Part shown: positions 1-9,624 of the stretch, piece by piece
Position numbering within the stretch: the stretch's first letter is position 1
Layout of the letters: every line of letters starts with the position of its first letter
NCBI RefSeq assembly: GCF_902459775.1
Contig: NZ_CABPSQ010000001.1
Span: forward strand, 744,001 to 808,000
Length of the DNA stretch: 64,000 bases
Reading direction: 5' to 3'
Source of the DNA: Pandoraea captiosa
GTDB taxonomy: Bacteria > Pseudomonadota > Gammaproteobacteria > Burkholderiales > Burkholderiaceae
The notes under the pieces: generated by a model
What the model was told of the DNA's origin: nothing
What the model saw: only the letters and a program-made list of their open reading frames with translations
Database searches by the model: none
Program-made: the position numbers and the translations under genes

Positions 1-1
1 C

Positions 2-2038
2 CGTCTGTTGAGCGCGCTCGACGACGCCGGAGAGCGGCATTACGCGGTGAGTTTCGTCGATACCGTGTTTCGCGAACAGCCGGTGTTGATCGGTACGCTG
101 TCGGACGTCACCGAGCAGCGCCGTTTCGAGTTGGAGCAGCGCAAGGCGCGTCTGGCTGCCGAAAGTGCCAATCGCGCCAAAGATGTCTTCCTCACGACGG
201 TCAGCCACGAAATGCGTACGCCGCTCTACGGCACGCTGGCGTCGCTCGAACTGCTCAGCGCGCAGAATCTCGGCGACGATCATCGGTACTACGTCGACGT
301 GATGGAGAGTTCGACGCGAAACCTGCTCGATCTCATCAACGACCTGCTCGACTATTCGCGCATTCAGGTCGGTCGTTTCGAGCTGAATTCGCGGGATTGC
401 TCGCTGCTCAAGGAGCTCGAGGCGGTCGGACTGTCGTTCACGGGGCGTGCGCGCCTGCAGGGACTGACACTCGATTGGATGATCGACCCGCAACTGTCGC
501 GCGCCGTGCATACCGATGCGCTGCGACTCGGACAGGTGGTGACCAATCTGGTCGGTAACGCCATCAAGTTCACCGAGCATGGGCATGTCGCGTTCAGCGC
601 GATGGTCACGCGTGCCGACATGCAGGGCTGTGACGTTGCCTTCACGGTGAGCGATAGCGGTGTCGGCATTGCCGCGTCCGATCTGGCAGACCTGTTCAGG
701 CCGTTTGGCAAGAGCACGACCGAGCCGGGTATGCAACACGGTACCGGCTTGGGACTGGCAATTTCGCATCAGTTCGTGGGCATGCTCGGCGGGGTGCTCA
801 CGGTCGACAGCGAGGAGGGTGCGGGCACGACCATGCGTTTCACCCTGCACCTGCCGTGGGCGCCCGAGAGCGAAGCGCCGCATATTGTGGCGTCGCATGA
901 AACGTTCGCCTACGTGAGCGACATGGCGCGCCGCCACTGGTATCTCGAAGCACTGATTCGCCGCGCCGGCTTCGAGCCGATACGTTATGACGATGCGGTG
1001 TCATGGTCGACGGGGTCGGGACGCGATCGCGATTCCGGATTGCTGATGTTTGCGGACGAATGGCCCGTGCGTGGCATGGCGGGTGCGGAAGTCTACCTGC
1101 TGCGCGCCACGCCGGTGGATCGTCCGGCGGGCAGCGCGCCGACATGGCCGCGCGATATTGCGTTGTTCCAGCAAGCCGAGCTTTGGGACGCGCTGGGTTC
1201 GGCGCCGCGCCCAGGCCTGAGCGCCAATGGAAACCTTCCGGTGCCAGGCGCGACGAGTGCGCAGGCGCGTGTGAGACCGCTGGCGGGTTGGTATGTGCTG
1301 GTGGCCGACGATCATCCGATCAGCGGCATGCTGCTCTCGCGTCAACTGGAAGGGCTCGGGGCGATGGTCGATTGTTATCACGATCCGCGTGAAGCGCTCG
1401 ACGCCTTCGACGCCGAATCCCATATGCTCGTGATCACCGACGCCAATATGCCGCATATCTCGGGGCATGCGCTGGCTACGGAAATCAAAGCACGGGCGCC
1501 TCATGTGCCGGTCGTGGTGGCGACGGCCGACGTCACGCTACGCAACGATCGGGAGGCCAAGTCTCCGTACGACGCCGTTGTCTACAAACCGGTGGATGCG
1601 CGCTCGCTGTTGCGCGTGATTGAACTGGTACGGGGTCGCTATCCGTCACTTTGCGTCGAGATCGCGCCGCTGCCCGCGTCTACACGGCTCGTCGAGAATG
1701 CGCCGAAGCCTGCGCCGCAGAGCGCGACGCCGAAGGATTGGCGCTTGCCGCTATCGGACATGCTCGACGCGTTCGTCAAAATTGCGGATCAGGACATCGC
1801 GAATTGTCGAACGGCCTTGGCCGAAGTGTCGCGCGAGATGCTTCGTCACTCCGCACATCGCTTGCGCGGCGGATTCATGGCGTTTGGGCTGAACTCGCTG
1901 GCGTCGCTCGCCGCGCAGGTCGAGCATCTGGCGCCGCAGGCATCCGTTGGGCAGATGGAGGCCGCATTCGATGCGCTCGACGCGGCGTGGAACGACTGGC
2001 TGAGGGCGCAAGGACACGCCATCGCGAGTGGCACGTGA
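2..2038 (+). CDS. Hybrid sensor histidine kinase, BvgS/EvgS type (5' end outside window)
   Basis: Sensor kinase that autophosphorylates on His and passes phosphate through an internal receiver and an HPt domain. The frame is open to the window edge, so the sensor part (usually periplasmic binding domains, a membrane segment and PAS) is missing. The TTG at 8 falls inside what looks like the end of a PAS domain. Counting from that TTG: end of PAS and coiled linker (1-60), HisKA with FLTTVSHEMRTP and H67, HATPase with an NAIKF N-box, DSGVGI G1 and GTGLGLAIS G2, receiver with the acceptor Asp in ITDANMP, and a C-terminal HPt with HRLRG near residue 618. This is the BvgS order. No response regulator lies downstream, so its partner is presumably upstream or elsewhere. 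Confidence 0.93.
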   Translation, partial: RLLSALDDAGERHYAVSFVDTVFREQPVLIGTLSDVTEQRRFELEQRKARLAAESANRAKDVFLTTVSHEMRTPLYGTLASLELLSAQNLGDDHRYYVDVMESSTRNLLDLINDLLDYSRIQVGRFELNSRDCSLLKELEAVGLSFTGRARLQGLTLDWMIDPQLSRAVHTDALRLGQVVTNLVGNAIKFTEHGHVAFSAMVTRADMQGCDVAFTVSDSGVGIAASDLADLFRPFGKSTTEPGMQHGTGLGLAISHQFVGMLGGVLTVDSEEGAGTTMRFTLHLPWAPESEAPHIVASHETFAYVSDMARRHWYLEALIRRAGFEPIRYDDAVSWSTGSGRDRDSGLLMFADEWPVRGMAGAEVYLLRATPVDRPAGSAPTWPRDIALFQQAELWDALGSAPRPGLSANGNLPVPGATSAQARVRPLAGWYVLVADDHPISGMLLSRQLEGLGAMVDCYHDPREALDAFDAESHMLVITDANMPHISGHALATEIKARAPHVPVVVATADVTLRNDREAKSPYDAVVYKPVDARSLLRVIELVRGRYPSLCVEIAPLPASTRLVENAPKPAPQSATPKDWRLPLSDMLDAFVKIADQDIANCRTALAEVSREMLRHSAHRLRGGFMAFGLNSLASLAAQVEHLAPQASVGQMEAAFDALDAAWNDWLRAQGHAIASGT

Positions 2039-2062
2039 TGGCGTCGTCGCCGCGTGGGGTGT

Positions 2063-2968
2063 CTACTCCACGAAATGTTCCGAAATCAGCTGACGTAACC
2101 ACTGGTTGCCGGCGTCCTGATGGTAGCGCCGGTGCCAGAACACATTGGTTTGCAGGGCAGGCAGACGCAGCGGCGGTTTGACGAAGCGCAAGCCGAACGG
2201 GGCCGCCGCACGTTCGGCGAACTTCTGCGGCACGGTGACCACCAGGTCGTTCGTGCTCACCACATAGGGCACTGCAATGAAATGGGGGACCCAGAAGTTG
2301 GCGTCGCTGCCAAAGCCGGCCTGCGCAAGCAACTGGTTGACGCGTGCGTACGGGTTGTCGCCCGTTGCCACGAACAGATGCCGCGCCGCCTTGAACTCCG
2401 CCAGACCGGCGTCGGGCGTGTCGAGCGGGTGTCCGACACGAAACATGCTCACGTATTGCTGGCGGAACAGCCGACGCTGGAAGAACGGGCCGGTCAGATC
2501 GTCAAAGGCGCCCACCGCGAGATCGATTCGTCCGGCCGCCATCGCTTCCTTGAGGTCGGGCAGCGTTGTTCGAACCGTGCGGATCCGAACGCCTGGCGCC
2601 AGATGCGTGCACAGATCGATGAGTGCCGGCATGAAATACACCTCGCCCACGTCGGTCATTGCCAACGTAAATTCTCGCTGACTGCTCGCCGGATCGAAGG
2701 CCTCACGGTGATTGATCGCGCGGGAAATCCCCGCCAGCGCTGCGGACACCGGCTCGGCCAGTGCCTCGGCGAAAGGCGTGGGCTGCATGCCTGTGCTGGT
2801 TCGCGTGAACAGTTCGTCCTCGAATGTTTGACGCAGGCGAGCCAGCCCGTTGCTCACGGCAGGCTGGGATAGCCCCAACTCCCGCGCGGCCTGGGAAATA
2901 CTGCGATGGGTAAGCACCGCATGAAACACGACCAGCAGGTTCAGATCGACGTCACGTAACGAAATCAT
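2063..2968 (-). CDS. LysR-family transcriptional regulator divergent from hmgA
   Basis: Probable regulator of the divergent hmgA-fahA genes. 301 aa, normal for LysR proteins. The N-terminal winged helix begins [15 protein letters not shown], followed by an [13 protein letters not shown] recognition helix (about residues 28-45). A type-2 periplasmic-binding-like effector domain follows, resembling the NodD/LinR/PcpR branch. The frame could start 38 codons earlier, but those codons read through the intergenic region and encode nothing LysR-like, so I chose the ATG at 2968. The 132-bp divergent spacer to hmgA holds a perfect dyad. That it controls hmgA is inferred from gene order; homogentisate genes are more often controlled by IclR-type HmgR. 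Confidence 0.9.
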   Translation of the reverse strand: MISLRDVDLNLLVVFHAVLTHRSISQAARELGLSQPAVSNGLARLRQTFEDELFTRTSTGMQPTPFAEALAEPVSAALAGISRAINHREAFDPASSQREFTLAMTDVGEVYFMPALIDLCTHLAPGVRIRTVRTTLPDLKEAMAAGRIDLAVGAFDDLTGPFFQRRLFRQQYVSMFRVGHPLDTPDAGLAEFKAARHLFVATGDNPYARVNQLLAQAGFGSDANFWVPHFIAVPYVVSTNDLVVTVPQKFAERAAAPFGLRFVKPPLRLPALQTNVFWHRRYHQDAGNQWLRQLISEHFVE

Positions 2969-3013
2969 GGTGTGACCGACACCGCGAATGCCCCGAGCAT
3001 TATTTGCAATGTG

Positions 3014-3034
3014 AATAGAGTGGATTTCTCTATT
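3014..3034. promoter_or_regulatory. Perfect inverted repeat in the LysR/hmgA divergent promoter region
   Basis: Two 7-bp arms, AATAGAG and CTCTATT, flank a 7-bp centre. The site lies 67 bp upstream of the hmgA start and 46 bp from the regulator start, where a LysR activation site would be expected, and the surroundings are locally AT-rich. Assignment as the operator of the adjacent LysR protein is inference. Confidence 0.55.
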
Positions 3035-3100
3035 TATATCGCAAAATGTGGTCGCTTGGCGGACAATGTTCGCATTCGACATCAGGAGACGAGGTCATTC

Positions 3101-4420
3101 ATGCGTCAAGCAGACCAAATTCAGGGGGAGTTGGGTTACCTGTCCGGTTTCACCAATGAGTTCGCAACCGAGGCTTTGCCCGGTGCGCTGCCTGTCGGGC
3201 AGAACTCGCCGCAGCGTGCGCCCTACGGCCTCTACGCCGAACAGCTCTCGGGCACGGCATTCACCGCGCCGCGCGGCCATAACCGCCGCTCGTGGGTCTA
3301 CCGCATTCGTCCCGCCGCCATGCACAAGCCGTTCACCCCGGTGGACAATGCACGCTGGCTGAGCCGTTTCGACGACGTGCCGACGCCGCCTAACCAGATG
3401 CGCTGGGACCCGCTGCCGATGCCCGACACGCCGACCGATTTTGTCGACGGCATGGTGACGATGGCCGGCAACGGTAGTCCGGACGCAGGTCACGGCTGCG
3501 GCATTCACGTATACGCCGCCAACAAGTCGATGGACGGTCGCTTCTTCTACAACGCCGACGGGGAACTGCTGGTCGTGCCGCAGGAAGGGCGGCTGCGTAT
3601 CGCCACCGAATTCGGTGTCCTCGAGGTCGAGCCGTACGAGATCGCCGTGTTGCCGCGCGGCGTGCGCTTTCGGGTCACGCTGCCCGACGGGCGCGCGCGC
3701 GGCTATGTGTGCGAGAACTATGGTGCGCTGTTCCGCCTGCCGGACCTGGGCCCCATCGGCTCCAACGGGCTGGCCAATCCGCGCGATTTCCTGACCCCGG
3801 TCGCGGCTTACGAAGACGTGGAAGGGGACTTCGAACTGGTCGCCAAGTTCGGCGGCGCCCTGTGGCGCGCCGATATCGGTCACTCGCCGCTCGACGTCGT
3901 GGCCTGGCATGGCAACTACGCGCCTTACAAGTACGATTTGCGTCACTTCAATACGATCGGGTCGATCAGCTACGACCACCCGGACCCGTCGATCTTCCTG
4001 GTGCTTCAGTCGCAGAGCAACACGCCGGGCGTGGACGACATCGACTTCGTCATTTTCCCGCCGCGTTGGCTGGCGATGGAAAACTCGTTCCGTCCGCCCT
4101 GGTTCCACCGCAACATCGCCAGCGAGTTCATGGGCCTGATCCACGGCGTGTACGACGCCAAGGCCGAAGGGTTCGTGCCGGGTGGCGCGAGCCTGCACAA
4201 CTGCATGTCGGGTCACGGCCCCGATGCGGACACGTTCGAGAAGGCGTCCGCCGCCGACACGAGCAAGCCGCACAAGGTCGACGCGACGATGGCCTTCATG
4301 TTCGAGACGCCCGCGGTCATTCGCCCGACGCGTTTTGCACTGGAGACCAAACAGTTGCAAGACAACTACTACACGTGCTGGCAGGGTCTGAAGAAGCACT
4401 TCAACCCGAACCAGAAGTAA
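3101..4420 (+). CDS. hmgA: Homogentisate 1,2-dioxygenase
   Basis: Fe(II)-dependent cleavage of homogentisate to maleylacetoacetate (EC 1.13.11.5), a late cytosolic step of phenylalanine/tyrosine catabolism. 439 aa, the family's usual length. The N-terminus has the typical [19 protein letters not shown] and [18 protein letters not shown] segments. Iron ligands fit at H336 and E342 ([11 protein letters not shown]) and H372 (NCMSGHGPD), one residue off the human 335/341/371. The start at 3101 has AGGAG at 3084-3088; longer versions of the frame read through the promoter. fahA follows 99 bp downstream after a strong hairpin. A maleylacetoacetate isomerase gene is not adjacent. Confidence 0.98.
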   Translation: MRQADQIQGELGYLSGFTNEFATEALPGALPVGQNSPQRAPYGLYAEQLSGTAFTAPRGHNRRSWVYRIRPAAMHKPFTPVDNARWLSRFDDVPTPPNQMRWDPLPMPDTPTDFVDGMVTMAGNGSPDAGHGCGIHVYAANKSMDGRFFYNADGELLVVPQEGRLRIATEFGVLEVEPYEIAVLPRGVRFRVTLPDGRARGYVCENYGALFRLPDLGPIGSNGLANPRDFLTPVAAYEDVEGDFELVAKFGGALWRADIGHSPLDVVAWHGNYAPYKYDLRHFNTIGSISYDHPDPSIFLVLQSQSNTPGVDDIDFVIFPPRWLAMENSFRPPWFHRNIASEFMGLIHGVYDAKAEGFVPGGASLHNCMSGHGPDADTFEKASAADTSKPHKVDATMAFMFETPAVIRPTRFALETKQLQDNYYTCWQGLKKHFNPNQK

Positions 4421-4455
4421 GCGGCATCGCGCCATAACATTCTCATTACCAAGAC

Positions 4456-4490
4456 GGCCGACCGGGCGCAGGTTATGCGCCCGGTCGGCC
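4456..4490 (+). terminator. 15-bp perfect hairpin between hmgA and fahA
   Basis: Arms 4456-4470 and 4476-4490 are perfectly complementary, very GC-rich and separated by a GGTTA loop. No T-run follows. The right arm ends 29 bases before the fahA ATG. It could be a partial terminator, a processing or stability element setting the hmgA:fahA ratio, or a protein-binding dyad. Confidence 0.6.
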
Positions 4491-4519
4491 TGAGCGTTAC
4501 CTCGAACAAGGAATTCCAC

Positions 4520-5794
4520 ATGTCTGCTCTCCTGCAAAGCTGGGTCGCGTCCGCCAACACCGGCGTGACGGATTTCCCGCTGCAAAACCTGCCGTACGGT
4601 GTTTTCAGCACGCAAGCGCAACCCACGCCGCGCGTTGGCGTTGCGATCGGCGATCAGGTGCTCGACCTGGCGGCGCTCGAAGCAGCGGGCGTGCTCAAGG
4701 CCGGCGACGTGCCGGTGTTCGCGCAGGCATCGATCAATGCCTTCGTTGCACTGGGCAGCGCCGCATGGCGCGCCACGCGTGCGCGCCTGACATCGCTGCT
4801 GGCCGCCGATGGCGACGCATCGCTGCGTGAGAACGCCGCGCTCAAGGCACAGGCGCTCGTGCCGCTCGCGCAGGCTACGCTGCATCTGCCGGTCGATGTG
4901 CCGGGCTACACCGATTTCTATTCGTCGAAAGAGCATGCGACCAACGTCGGCAGCATGTTCCGCGACCCGGCCAACGCACTTTTGCCGAACTGGCTCGAGA
5001 TCCCGATCGGTTACAACGGGCGTGCCAGCTCGGTTGTGGTGAGCGGCACGCCGCTGCATCGGCCGAACGGTCAGATCAAACTGCCGGATCAGGCGCGTCC
5101 GATTTTCGATGCTTGCCGCAAGCTCGACTTCGAACTCGAAACCGGCTTCATCGTTGGCCGCGATACCGAATTGGGCGAATCGCTGAGCGTGGAAGCGGCC
5201 GAAGCGGCGATCTTCGGCATGGTGGTACTCAACGACTGGTCCGCCCGCGATTTGCAGCAATGGGAGTACGTGCCGCTCGGCCCGTTCAACGCGAAGACGT
5301 TCGGTACCTCCATCTCGCCCTGGGTGGTCACCATGGAAGCGCTGGAGCCGTTCCGCGTGGCCGGCCCGGAACAGACGCCGGAACCTCTGTCGTATTTGCA
5401 GCAGCAGGGCAAGCATGCGTTCAACATCGAACTCGAAGTGCTGCTGCAGGCCGAGGGCGACGCCGAACCGACGTCCATCTGCCGCACCAACTTCCGTCAC
5501 ATGTACTGGAGCATGGCGCAACAGTTTGCTCACCACACCGTGTCGGGTTGCAACGTGCGCGTGGGCGATCTGATGGGCTCGGGCACGATCAGCGGTCCGA
5601 CGCCGGATTCGTTCGGCAGCCTGCTCGAATTGACGTGGAACGGAAAGAACCCGATCACGCTGGCCGGCGGCGCGAAGCGTACGTTCATCGAAGACGGTGA
5701 CACCGTCGTGATGGCTGGCTGGTGCCAGGGCGACGGCTACCGTGTCGGCTTCGGTGAGGTATCCGGCAAGATCCTGCCTGCCAAGGCACGCTGA
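4520..5794 (+). CDS. fahA: Fumarylacetoacetase
   Basis: Hydrolyses fumarylacetoacetate to fumarate and acetoacetate (EC 3.7.1.2), the last step of homogentisate degradation. 424 aa. An N-terminal SH3-like domain (about 1-120) precedes the FAH catalytic domain. Metal and catalytic residues align with the mouse enzyme at a constant +6 offset: D132, H139 (DFYSSKEHA), E205 and E207 (DFELETGF), D239 (LNDWSARD). The ATG at 4520 follows an AAGGAA ribosome-binding site, and upstream codons of the open frame run through the hairpin. It works with HmgA; the intervening isomerase is not encoded here. Confidence 0.97.
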   Translation: MSALLQSWVASANTGVTDFPLQNLPYGVFSTQAQPTPRVGVAIGDQVLDLAALEAAGVLKAGDVPVFAQASINAFVALGSAAWRATRARLTSLLAADGDASLRENAALKAQALVPLAQATLHLPVDVPGYTDFYSSKEHATNVGSMFRDPANALLPNWLEIPIGYNGRASSVVVSGTPLHRPNGQIKLPDQARPIFDACRKLDFELETGFIVGRDTELGESLSVEAAEAAIFGMVVLNDWSARDLQQWEYVPLGPFNAKTFGTSISPWVVTMEALEPFRVAGPEQTPEPLSYLQQQGKHAFNIELEVLLQAEGDAEPTSICRTNFRHMYWSMAQQFAHHTVSGCNVRVGDLMGSGTISGPTPDSFGSLLELTWNGKNPITLAGGAKRTFIEDGDTVVMAGWCQGDGYRVGFGEVSGKILPAKAR

Positions 5795-5843
5795 AATGCG
5801 GCGCGCTCACTCGGGCCAGCAGGACTTCCCTGGCGCCCACTGA

Positions 5844-5873
5844 GGTCCAGTGGGGCCCAGTGGGGCCCAGTGG
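5844..5873. repeat. Three tandem 10-bp repeats downstream of fahA
   Basis: Period 10, unit GGCCCAGTGG (first copy has T for C at position 3). The inverted form of the unit lies just upstream (5833-5842), so the tract can fold. It sits 50 bp past the fahA stop, between convergently read genes, and may act as a weak terminator. No coding meaning seen. Confidence 0.7.
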
Positions 5874-5879
5874 CGCGCA

Positions 5880-6302
5880 CTAAGAAAGGCAGGCCGACGC
5901 CTGTTTGATCGCCGCGGTGTATGCAACGCGTCGTACCGGTTCACCGGTCGGCGCGTTTGCTTTTGGCGAGGCAACTGCTGCGTCTCCCGCATTGGGCGGG
6001 CGCTCGGCAACGAGCGGCAGACGCTGCCACCATGGATTGACGCGTGCGACGAGAAGGCTCGCCGTGACGCGGCATCGCGTTGGGGTGTAAGCCAGTTCGT
6101 TCGCCACGCGCCGCAGCAGCGGCGGGTCGCCGAGGCGGGCACGGCGCGGCACGCGCAACGTGCGTGTCTGTCGATTCTGGCGTGCCGGTTGCGTGGCGGG
6201 CGGGCCTGCCGAGGGGGCGGCGCAAGGGGCGCAAGGGGCGGAAGGGGCGCAGGCGGCGCTGGCGCATGAAGTCGGCTTCGAGTGGGGCGTCGAGCGTGGC
6301 AT
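5880..6302 (-). CDS. Hypothetical protein, low confidence
   Basis: Unrecognised. In the 650-bp stretch between fahA and the AI-2E permease gene, this minus frame is the most protein-like. The N-terminal half is rich in Ala, Pro and Cys (SCASAACAPSAPCAPCAAP). The C-terminal half looks more ordered, with VANELAYTPTRCRVTASLLVARVNPWWQRLP-like composition and codon third positions that are mostly G or C. 140 aa from the ATG at 6302; an in-frame ATG at 6347 would add 15 residues. No clear ribosome-binding site and no motif. It could be a lineage-specific secreted protein or chance coding. Confidence 0.3.
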   Translation of the reverse strand: MPRSTPHSKPTSCASAACAPSAPCAPCAAPSAGPPATQPARQNRQTRTLRVPRRARLGDPPLLRRVANELAYTPTRCRVTASLLVARVNPWWQRLPLVAERPPNAGDAAVASPKANAPTGEPVRRVAYTAAIKQASACLS

Positions 6303-6450
6303 TCGGTGTCTCCGGCAAACGTGTGAGTGTGGGAGACATTTAGCCACGGCACGGCGGCGCGCGACAGGTGAAGGAATCCGAAAAATGGGTACGGGGCGCG
6401 TGACGAACGCACCCTGCGGACTTACCGAAGCATGGCGGGCACGGCACGTC

Positions 6451-7635
6451 TCATCGACGTTTGTGGCCGTCGGACGCTGCCGGCGCCAGCGTTTCCTGGG
6501 GGGCCTGGGTCCCGCCGTCCGGCAACGCCGATTCGGTGCCCGATGCGCTCAGCGGCGCACCGGCCGGTGCCGTGGCAGGCCGGTTCAGGCCTTCATTGAT
6601 CCAGGCCATCAGCAGCGTATAGGTCACGGCGAGAATGACAGGTCCGACGAACAGCCCGACGATGCCGAAGGTGAGCATGCCGCCGAGCACGCCCGCGAGG
6701 ATCAGCGTCATCGGCAGATCGGCGCCGCGGCGAATGAGCATCGGGCGCATCACGTTATCCAGCATGCCGATAATGACCGAGAGCACCAGCAGGAGGGTCG
6801 CGAGCGTTGGACTGTCCTGCCAGTACAGCCATGCCACGCTCGAGAGCAGCACCGGGAACGGTCCGATCTGCGCGATGCACAGCACGAGCATCAATGCCGT
6901 CAAAAATCCCGACAACGGCACGCCGGTGAGCCAGAGTCCGAGGCCGCCGAGCAGCGATTGTGTCACGGCGGTGACAACGATGCCCAGCGCCACGGCGCGA
7001 ATCGACATGCCGGCCAGCCGAACGGACTCTTCGCCGCGATCGCCACCGAGGCGACGCGCAATCCGGATCAACGCGCGTGCTGCACGCTCGCCTTGCATGA
7101 AGAGAATGCCGGAGATGATGAGCGTGAGGCCGAGGTGAACCACCAGCAGGCCGATCGACCCCAATTTGGCGAATCCCCACGAGGCGGCCTTCACCGCGTA
7201 AGGCTGAATCCGGGACACCAGCCCGCCGGGGCCCGCAGCCGCCAGCGCCTGCCATTCGTCGCTCGCGCGCTGGCCGACCACGGGAATCCGGGCCAGCCAG
7301 TCGGGCGGCATTGGCAGGCCGTGCTGACCGATCGAATGGACCTGATCGCTAATGTCCGCCGCATGCCCGATGAGCGTACCGATGGCGGCCGACAGGGGCG
7401 CGACCACGATGATGAGCATGCCAAGGATCATGACGGTGGTGGCGAGCCATCGCTTGCCCCACAGGCGGCGTTGCAGACCAACGAGCAGCGGCCATGTGGA
7501 AGCGACGATCGTGACGGCCCAGATGAAAGCTGGCAGGAACGGCAACAGCACCCATAACGTGCCGACGATCAACAGTCCAAGGACCAGCACGATCAGCAGA
7601 TTGCGGGCGAGTTCGCTCGGCGTGGTGTTCAGCAT
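6451..7635 (-). CDS. AI-2E family transporter (PerM/YdiK-like permease)
   Basis: Polytopic inner-membrane protein of the AI-2E/PerM family, whose members export small molecules or ions; the substrate cannot be told from sequence. 394 aa. Two helices near the N-terminus (NLLIVLVLGLLIVGTLWVLL and neighbour), a polar middle segment, then a cluster of hydrophobic helices (about 200-350), including the conserved DNVMRPMLI stretch and GGMLTFGIVGLFVGPVILAV-type C-terminal helices. The ATG at 7635 is preceded by GGAG; a longer frame adds 19 residues with no membrane character. The C-terminal tail is hydrophilic. Confidence 0.93.
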   Translation of the reverse strand: MLNTTPSELARNLLIVLVLGLLIVGTLWVLLPFLPAFIWAVTIVASTWPLLVGLQRRLWGKRWLATTVMILGMLIIVVAPLSAAIGTLIGHAADISDQVHSIGQHGLPMPPDWLARIPVVGQRASDEWQALAAAGPGGLVSRIQPYAVKAASWGFAKLGSIGLLVVHLGLTLIISGILFMQGERAARALIRIARRLGGDRGEESVRLAGMSIRAVALGIVVTAVTQSLLGGLGLWLTGVPLSGFLTALMLVLCIAQIGPFPVLLSSVAWLYWQDSPTLATLLLVLSVIIGMLDNVMRPMLIRRGADLPMTLILAGVLGGMLTFGIVGLFVGPVILAVTYTLLMAWINEGLNRPATAPAGAPLSASGTESALPDGGTQAPQETLAPAASDGHKRR

Positions 7636-7728
7636 AGGCGCTCCGGCCGGGTTGTCATGCGCAAAGAACGCGCTTGGAGAGCAAGATGCCATGCCGGCGC
7701 AGTCACGGCAAGTGCGGGCAACACTTCG

Positions 7729-9624
7729 TCACAAAGGCGTGCGGCATTCGGCGGCGTCGACGGGCTCACTGTCGCCTTCGCGCGACGTCTCGCGATAAAT
7801 TCCCAAGGGAGCGACGGACGTGCCGTGTTTTCGCGTCTGAGGCATGTCGGCAGCACGCAGTGGCCCCGATTTGTTGTCGGACGACACGCGGTGGGTGGTT
7901 TCCATCGGCAAGAAGACGGAATCGTCGCCCGAAGTGTCACCGGAGGTGTCGCAATCCGGTATGCGTGTGTTGTCCGAGGGGCGGGGGCGCCGCAATGCAC
8001 GAGTCGGGGCGGACTCGCTGGCCGGGCTGTCGGGCAGATCCGACTGGGATCCGGCGGACGAATGTCCCGAGTCGCCTTGCGACGTGACCGTGGCGGTGCT
8101 GATCTTCGGGCGGCCCCGTCGGCGCAGGTATGCCGTGGCAATGGCATCGTGTCGCGCGGAGATGCCCTGCATCGATACGAACGTCGCGATCAGACCGTAG
8201 AGCACGCTGAGCACTGCCTGTGAGTGCCAGTCGATACCGGCGCTGTCGTTCGGCTCGGAAGCTGTGTCCATCGTGGCCATCGTGCAGGGCATGGCGGTCG
8301 TTGCCGGTATCGTCGTGTTTCCCGAAGTCACGGGATAGCGATCGGAGGCGACGTCGTCTGCGTTGAGCTGCGTGAGCGCGCGGTGAAATGTCGACAGGAA
8401 ATAGAACCCGAGCGACAGCGTGAGCCAGATGGCCTTCGGAGCACTCGATTGCAGCAGCTCGACGAGATGCGTGCGAAAGGATCGCCAGAACGGCGTGGAC
8501 GCGCCGGGCGGCATGTCGTCGCTCATCTGGCAGATCAGATCCCCGAAGCGGTCTTGCAGCAACGGTTCGAGTCTCGCGTCTTCCGGCGCAAGGGCAATGC
8601 GATCGACGATCGGCCCGAGAAATGCCCCCGGAATCGGGCACAGCAGGATTTCCAGGCATGAGTGGATCGTGTTGCCGAATCGGCTGGCCATGATGCCCGG
8701 CAGCGCAGCAGACAATCCCGCTTCGGCGCCGAGTCGTGCCAGATTGCGAACCACGCCATAGCAGAACACGAAACCCACAACGTGCGCGGCCACGTCGCGC
8801 ACCGGATTGCGTAACGTTGCGCTGATGGACTCCAGCGCCTGCGTCGGCGTGACTTGCCCCAACCGGCTCGCCCAGGACGGATGCGCTGCGTTAAAGCGCG
8901 CCATACCGACAATGTTGATCAACACCACGCCAAGCGCTTCGATCGGAGGCCACATCATCGCCAACCGGCGCTTGGGGTCGACCGTATCGACCAGAACCGA
9001 CAGGAGGGTGGCGCCGAGCGCGAATGGGAATGCGTCGCGCTCCAGCCCGGTGCGCATCGCCCGCCATGACACGCCCGGATGCTCATGACGCACGAGCGCG
9101 TCGAATCGTCGGCGCACCTTGTCGACGCTCAGCCCGCGTTGCGCGAGAAGCTGCGCCTCGGTGCGCAGGTGGGGCAGGAGGTCATCGAACCACGGCGGAG
9201 TGCCGGTCACGGCGGCGGGGCGGGCGGGATGACGGCAGGCATGCGTGGCGCCACGATGCGCGCGCTCGAAGCGGCGCAGCGCAGGAATGGCGATCTCGTC
9301 GCGAAGCATGACGTAAATTTGCGCGGCACTGCCCGGCGCGGCACGGCAGGCAGCAGCGCCGCTTATCTGGGGCATCGCACGGGTCGGCTCGATTCTATGT
9401 TCGCGCGCGATCGGTTGCGCCACACTCGCGTGCCGGCTGACGCTTCGGCTTTGTCGCAACGCGACTGCGCTTTGTTGTGCACGCGAAAAGTCTTCGACGA
9501 GATGGCACCGCGTCCCGGATCTCGCATCCAACATCGGGCGCTCGATAGTCAGGCCGTGAGTGCGGGGAAAAACAGGGGCGGCGCAAGAGAAGTCCTGAGG
9601 CATGTCGTCGATGGACGGCCGCAC
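7729..9624 (-). CDS. Unrecognised multi-helix protein, possibly effector-like
   Basis: I do not recognise a family. Up to 631 aa; later in-frame ATGs exist, for example near 9603. The N-terminal ~130 residues are disordered-looking, rich in Arg, Ser and Ala. The middle (about 150-450) holds several hydrophobic, probably membrane-inserting stretches (FALGATLLSVLVDTV, ALGVVLINIVGMARF, AAHVVGFVFCYGVV, AIWLTLSLGFYFLSTF, AVLSVLYGLIATFVSMQ). The C-terminal ~130 residues are Ser/Thr/Asp/Arg-rich with no Sec signal. This layout recalls type III secreted translocators or effectors, but that is only a resemblance. It lies 93 bp upstream of the AI-2E gene on the same strand. No secretion genes are in the window. 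Confidence 0.65.
   Translation of the reverse strand: MRPSIDDMPQDFSCAAPVFPRTHGLTIERPMLDARSGTRCHLVEDFSRAQQSAVALRQSRSVSRHASVAQPIAREHRIEPTRAMPQISGAAACRAAPGSAAQIYVMLRDEIAIPALRRFERAHRGATHACRHPARPAAVTGTPPWFDDLLPHLRTEAQLLAQRGLSVDKVRRRFDALVRHEHPGVSWRAMRTGLERDAFPFALGATLLSVLVDTVDPKRRLAMMWPPIEALGVVLINIVGMARFNAAHPSWASRLGQVTPTQALESISATLRNPVRDVAAHVVGFVFCYGVVRNLARLGAEAGLSAALPGIMASRFGNTIHSCLEILLCPIPGAFLGPIVDRIALAPEDARLEPLLQDRFGDLICQMSDDMPPGASTPFWRSFRTHLVELLQSSAPKAIWLTLSLGFYFLSTFHRALTQLNADDVASDRYPVTSGNTTIPATTAMPCTMATMDTASEPNDSAGIDWHSQAVLSVLYGLIATFVSMQGISARHDAIATAYLRRRGRPKISTATVTSQGDSGHSSAGSQSDLPDSPASESAPTRALRRPRPSDNTRIPDCDTSGDTSGDDSVFLPMETTHRVSSDNKSGPLRAADMPQTRKHGTSVAPLGIYRETSREGDSEPVDAAECRTPL

Noticed and set aside
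3095-5536. 813-codon minus-strand frame opposite hmgA and fahA
   Set aside because: The plus-strand proteins have complete catalytic residues and family lengths. The antisense frame is a product of high GC at third positions and shows no family features.
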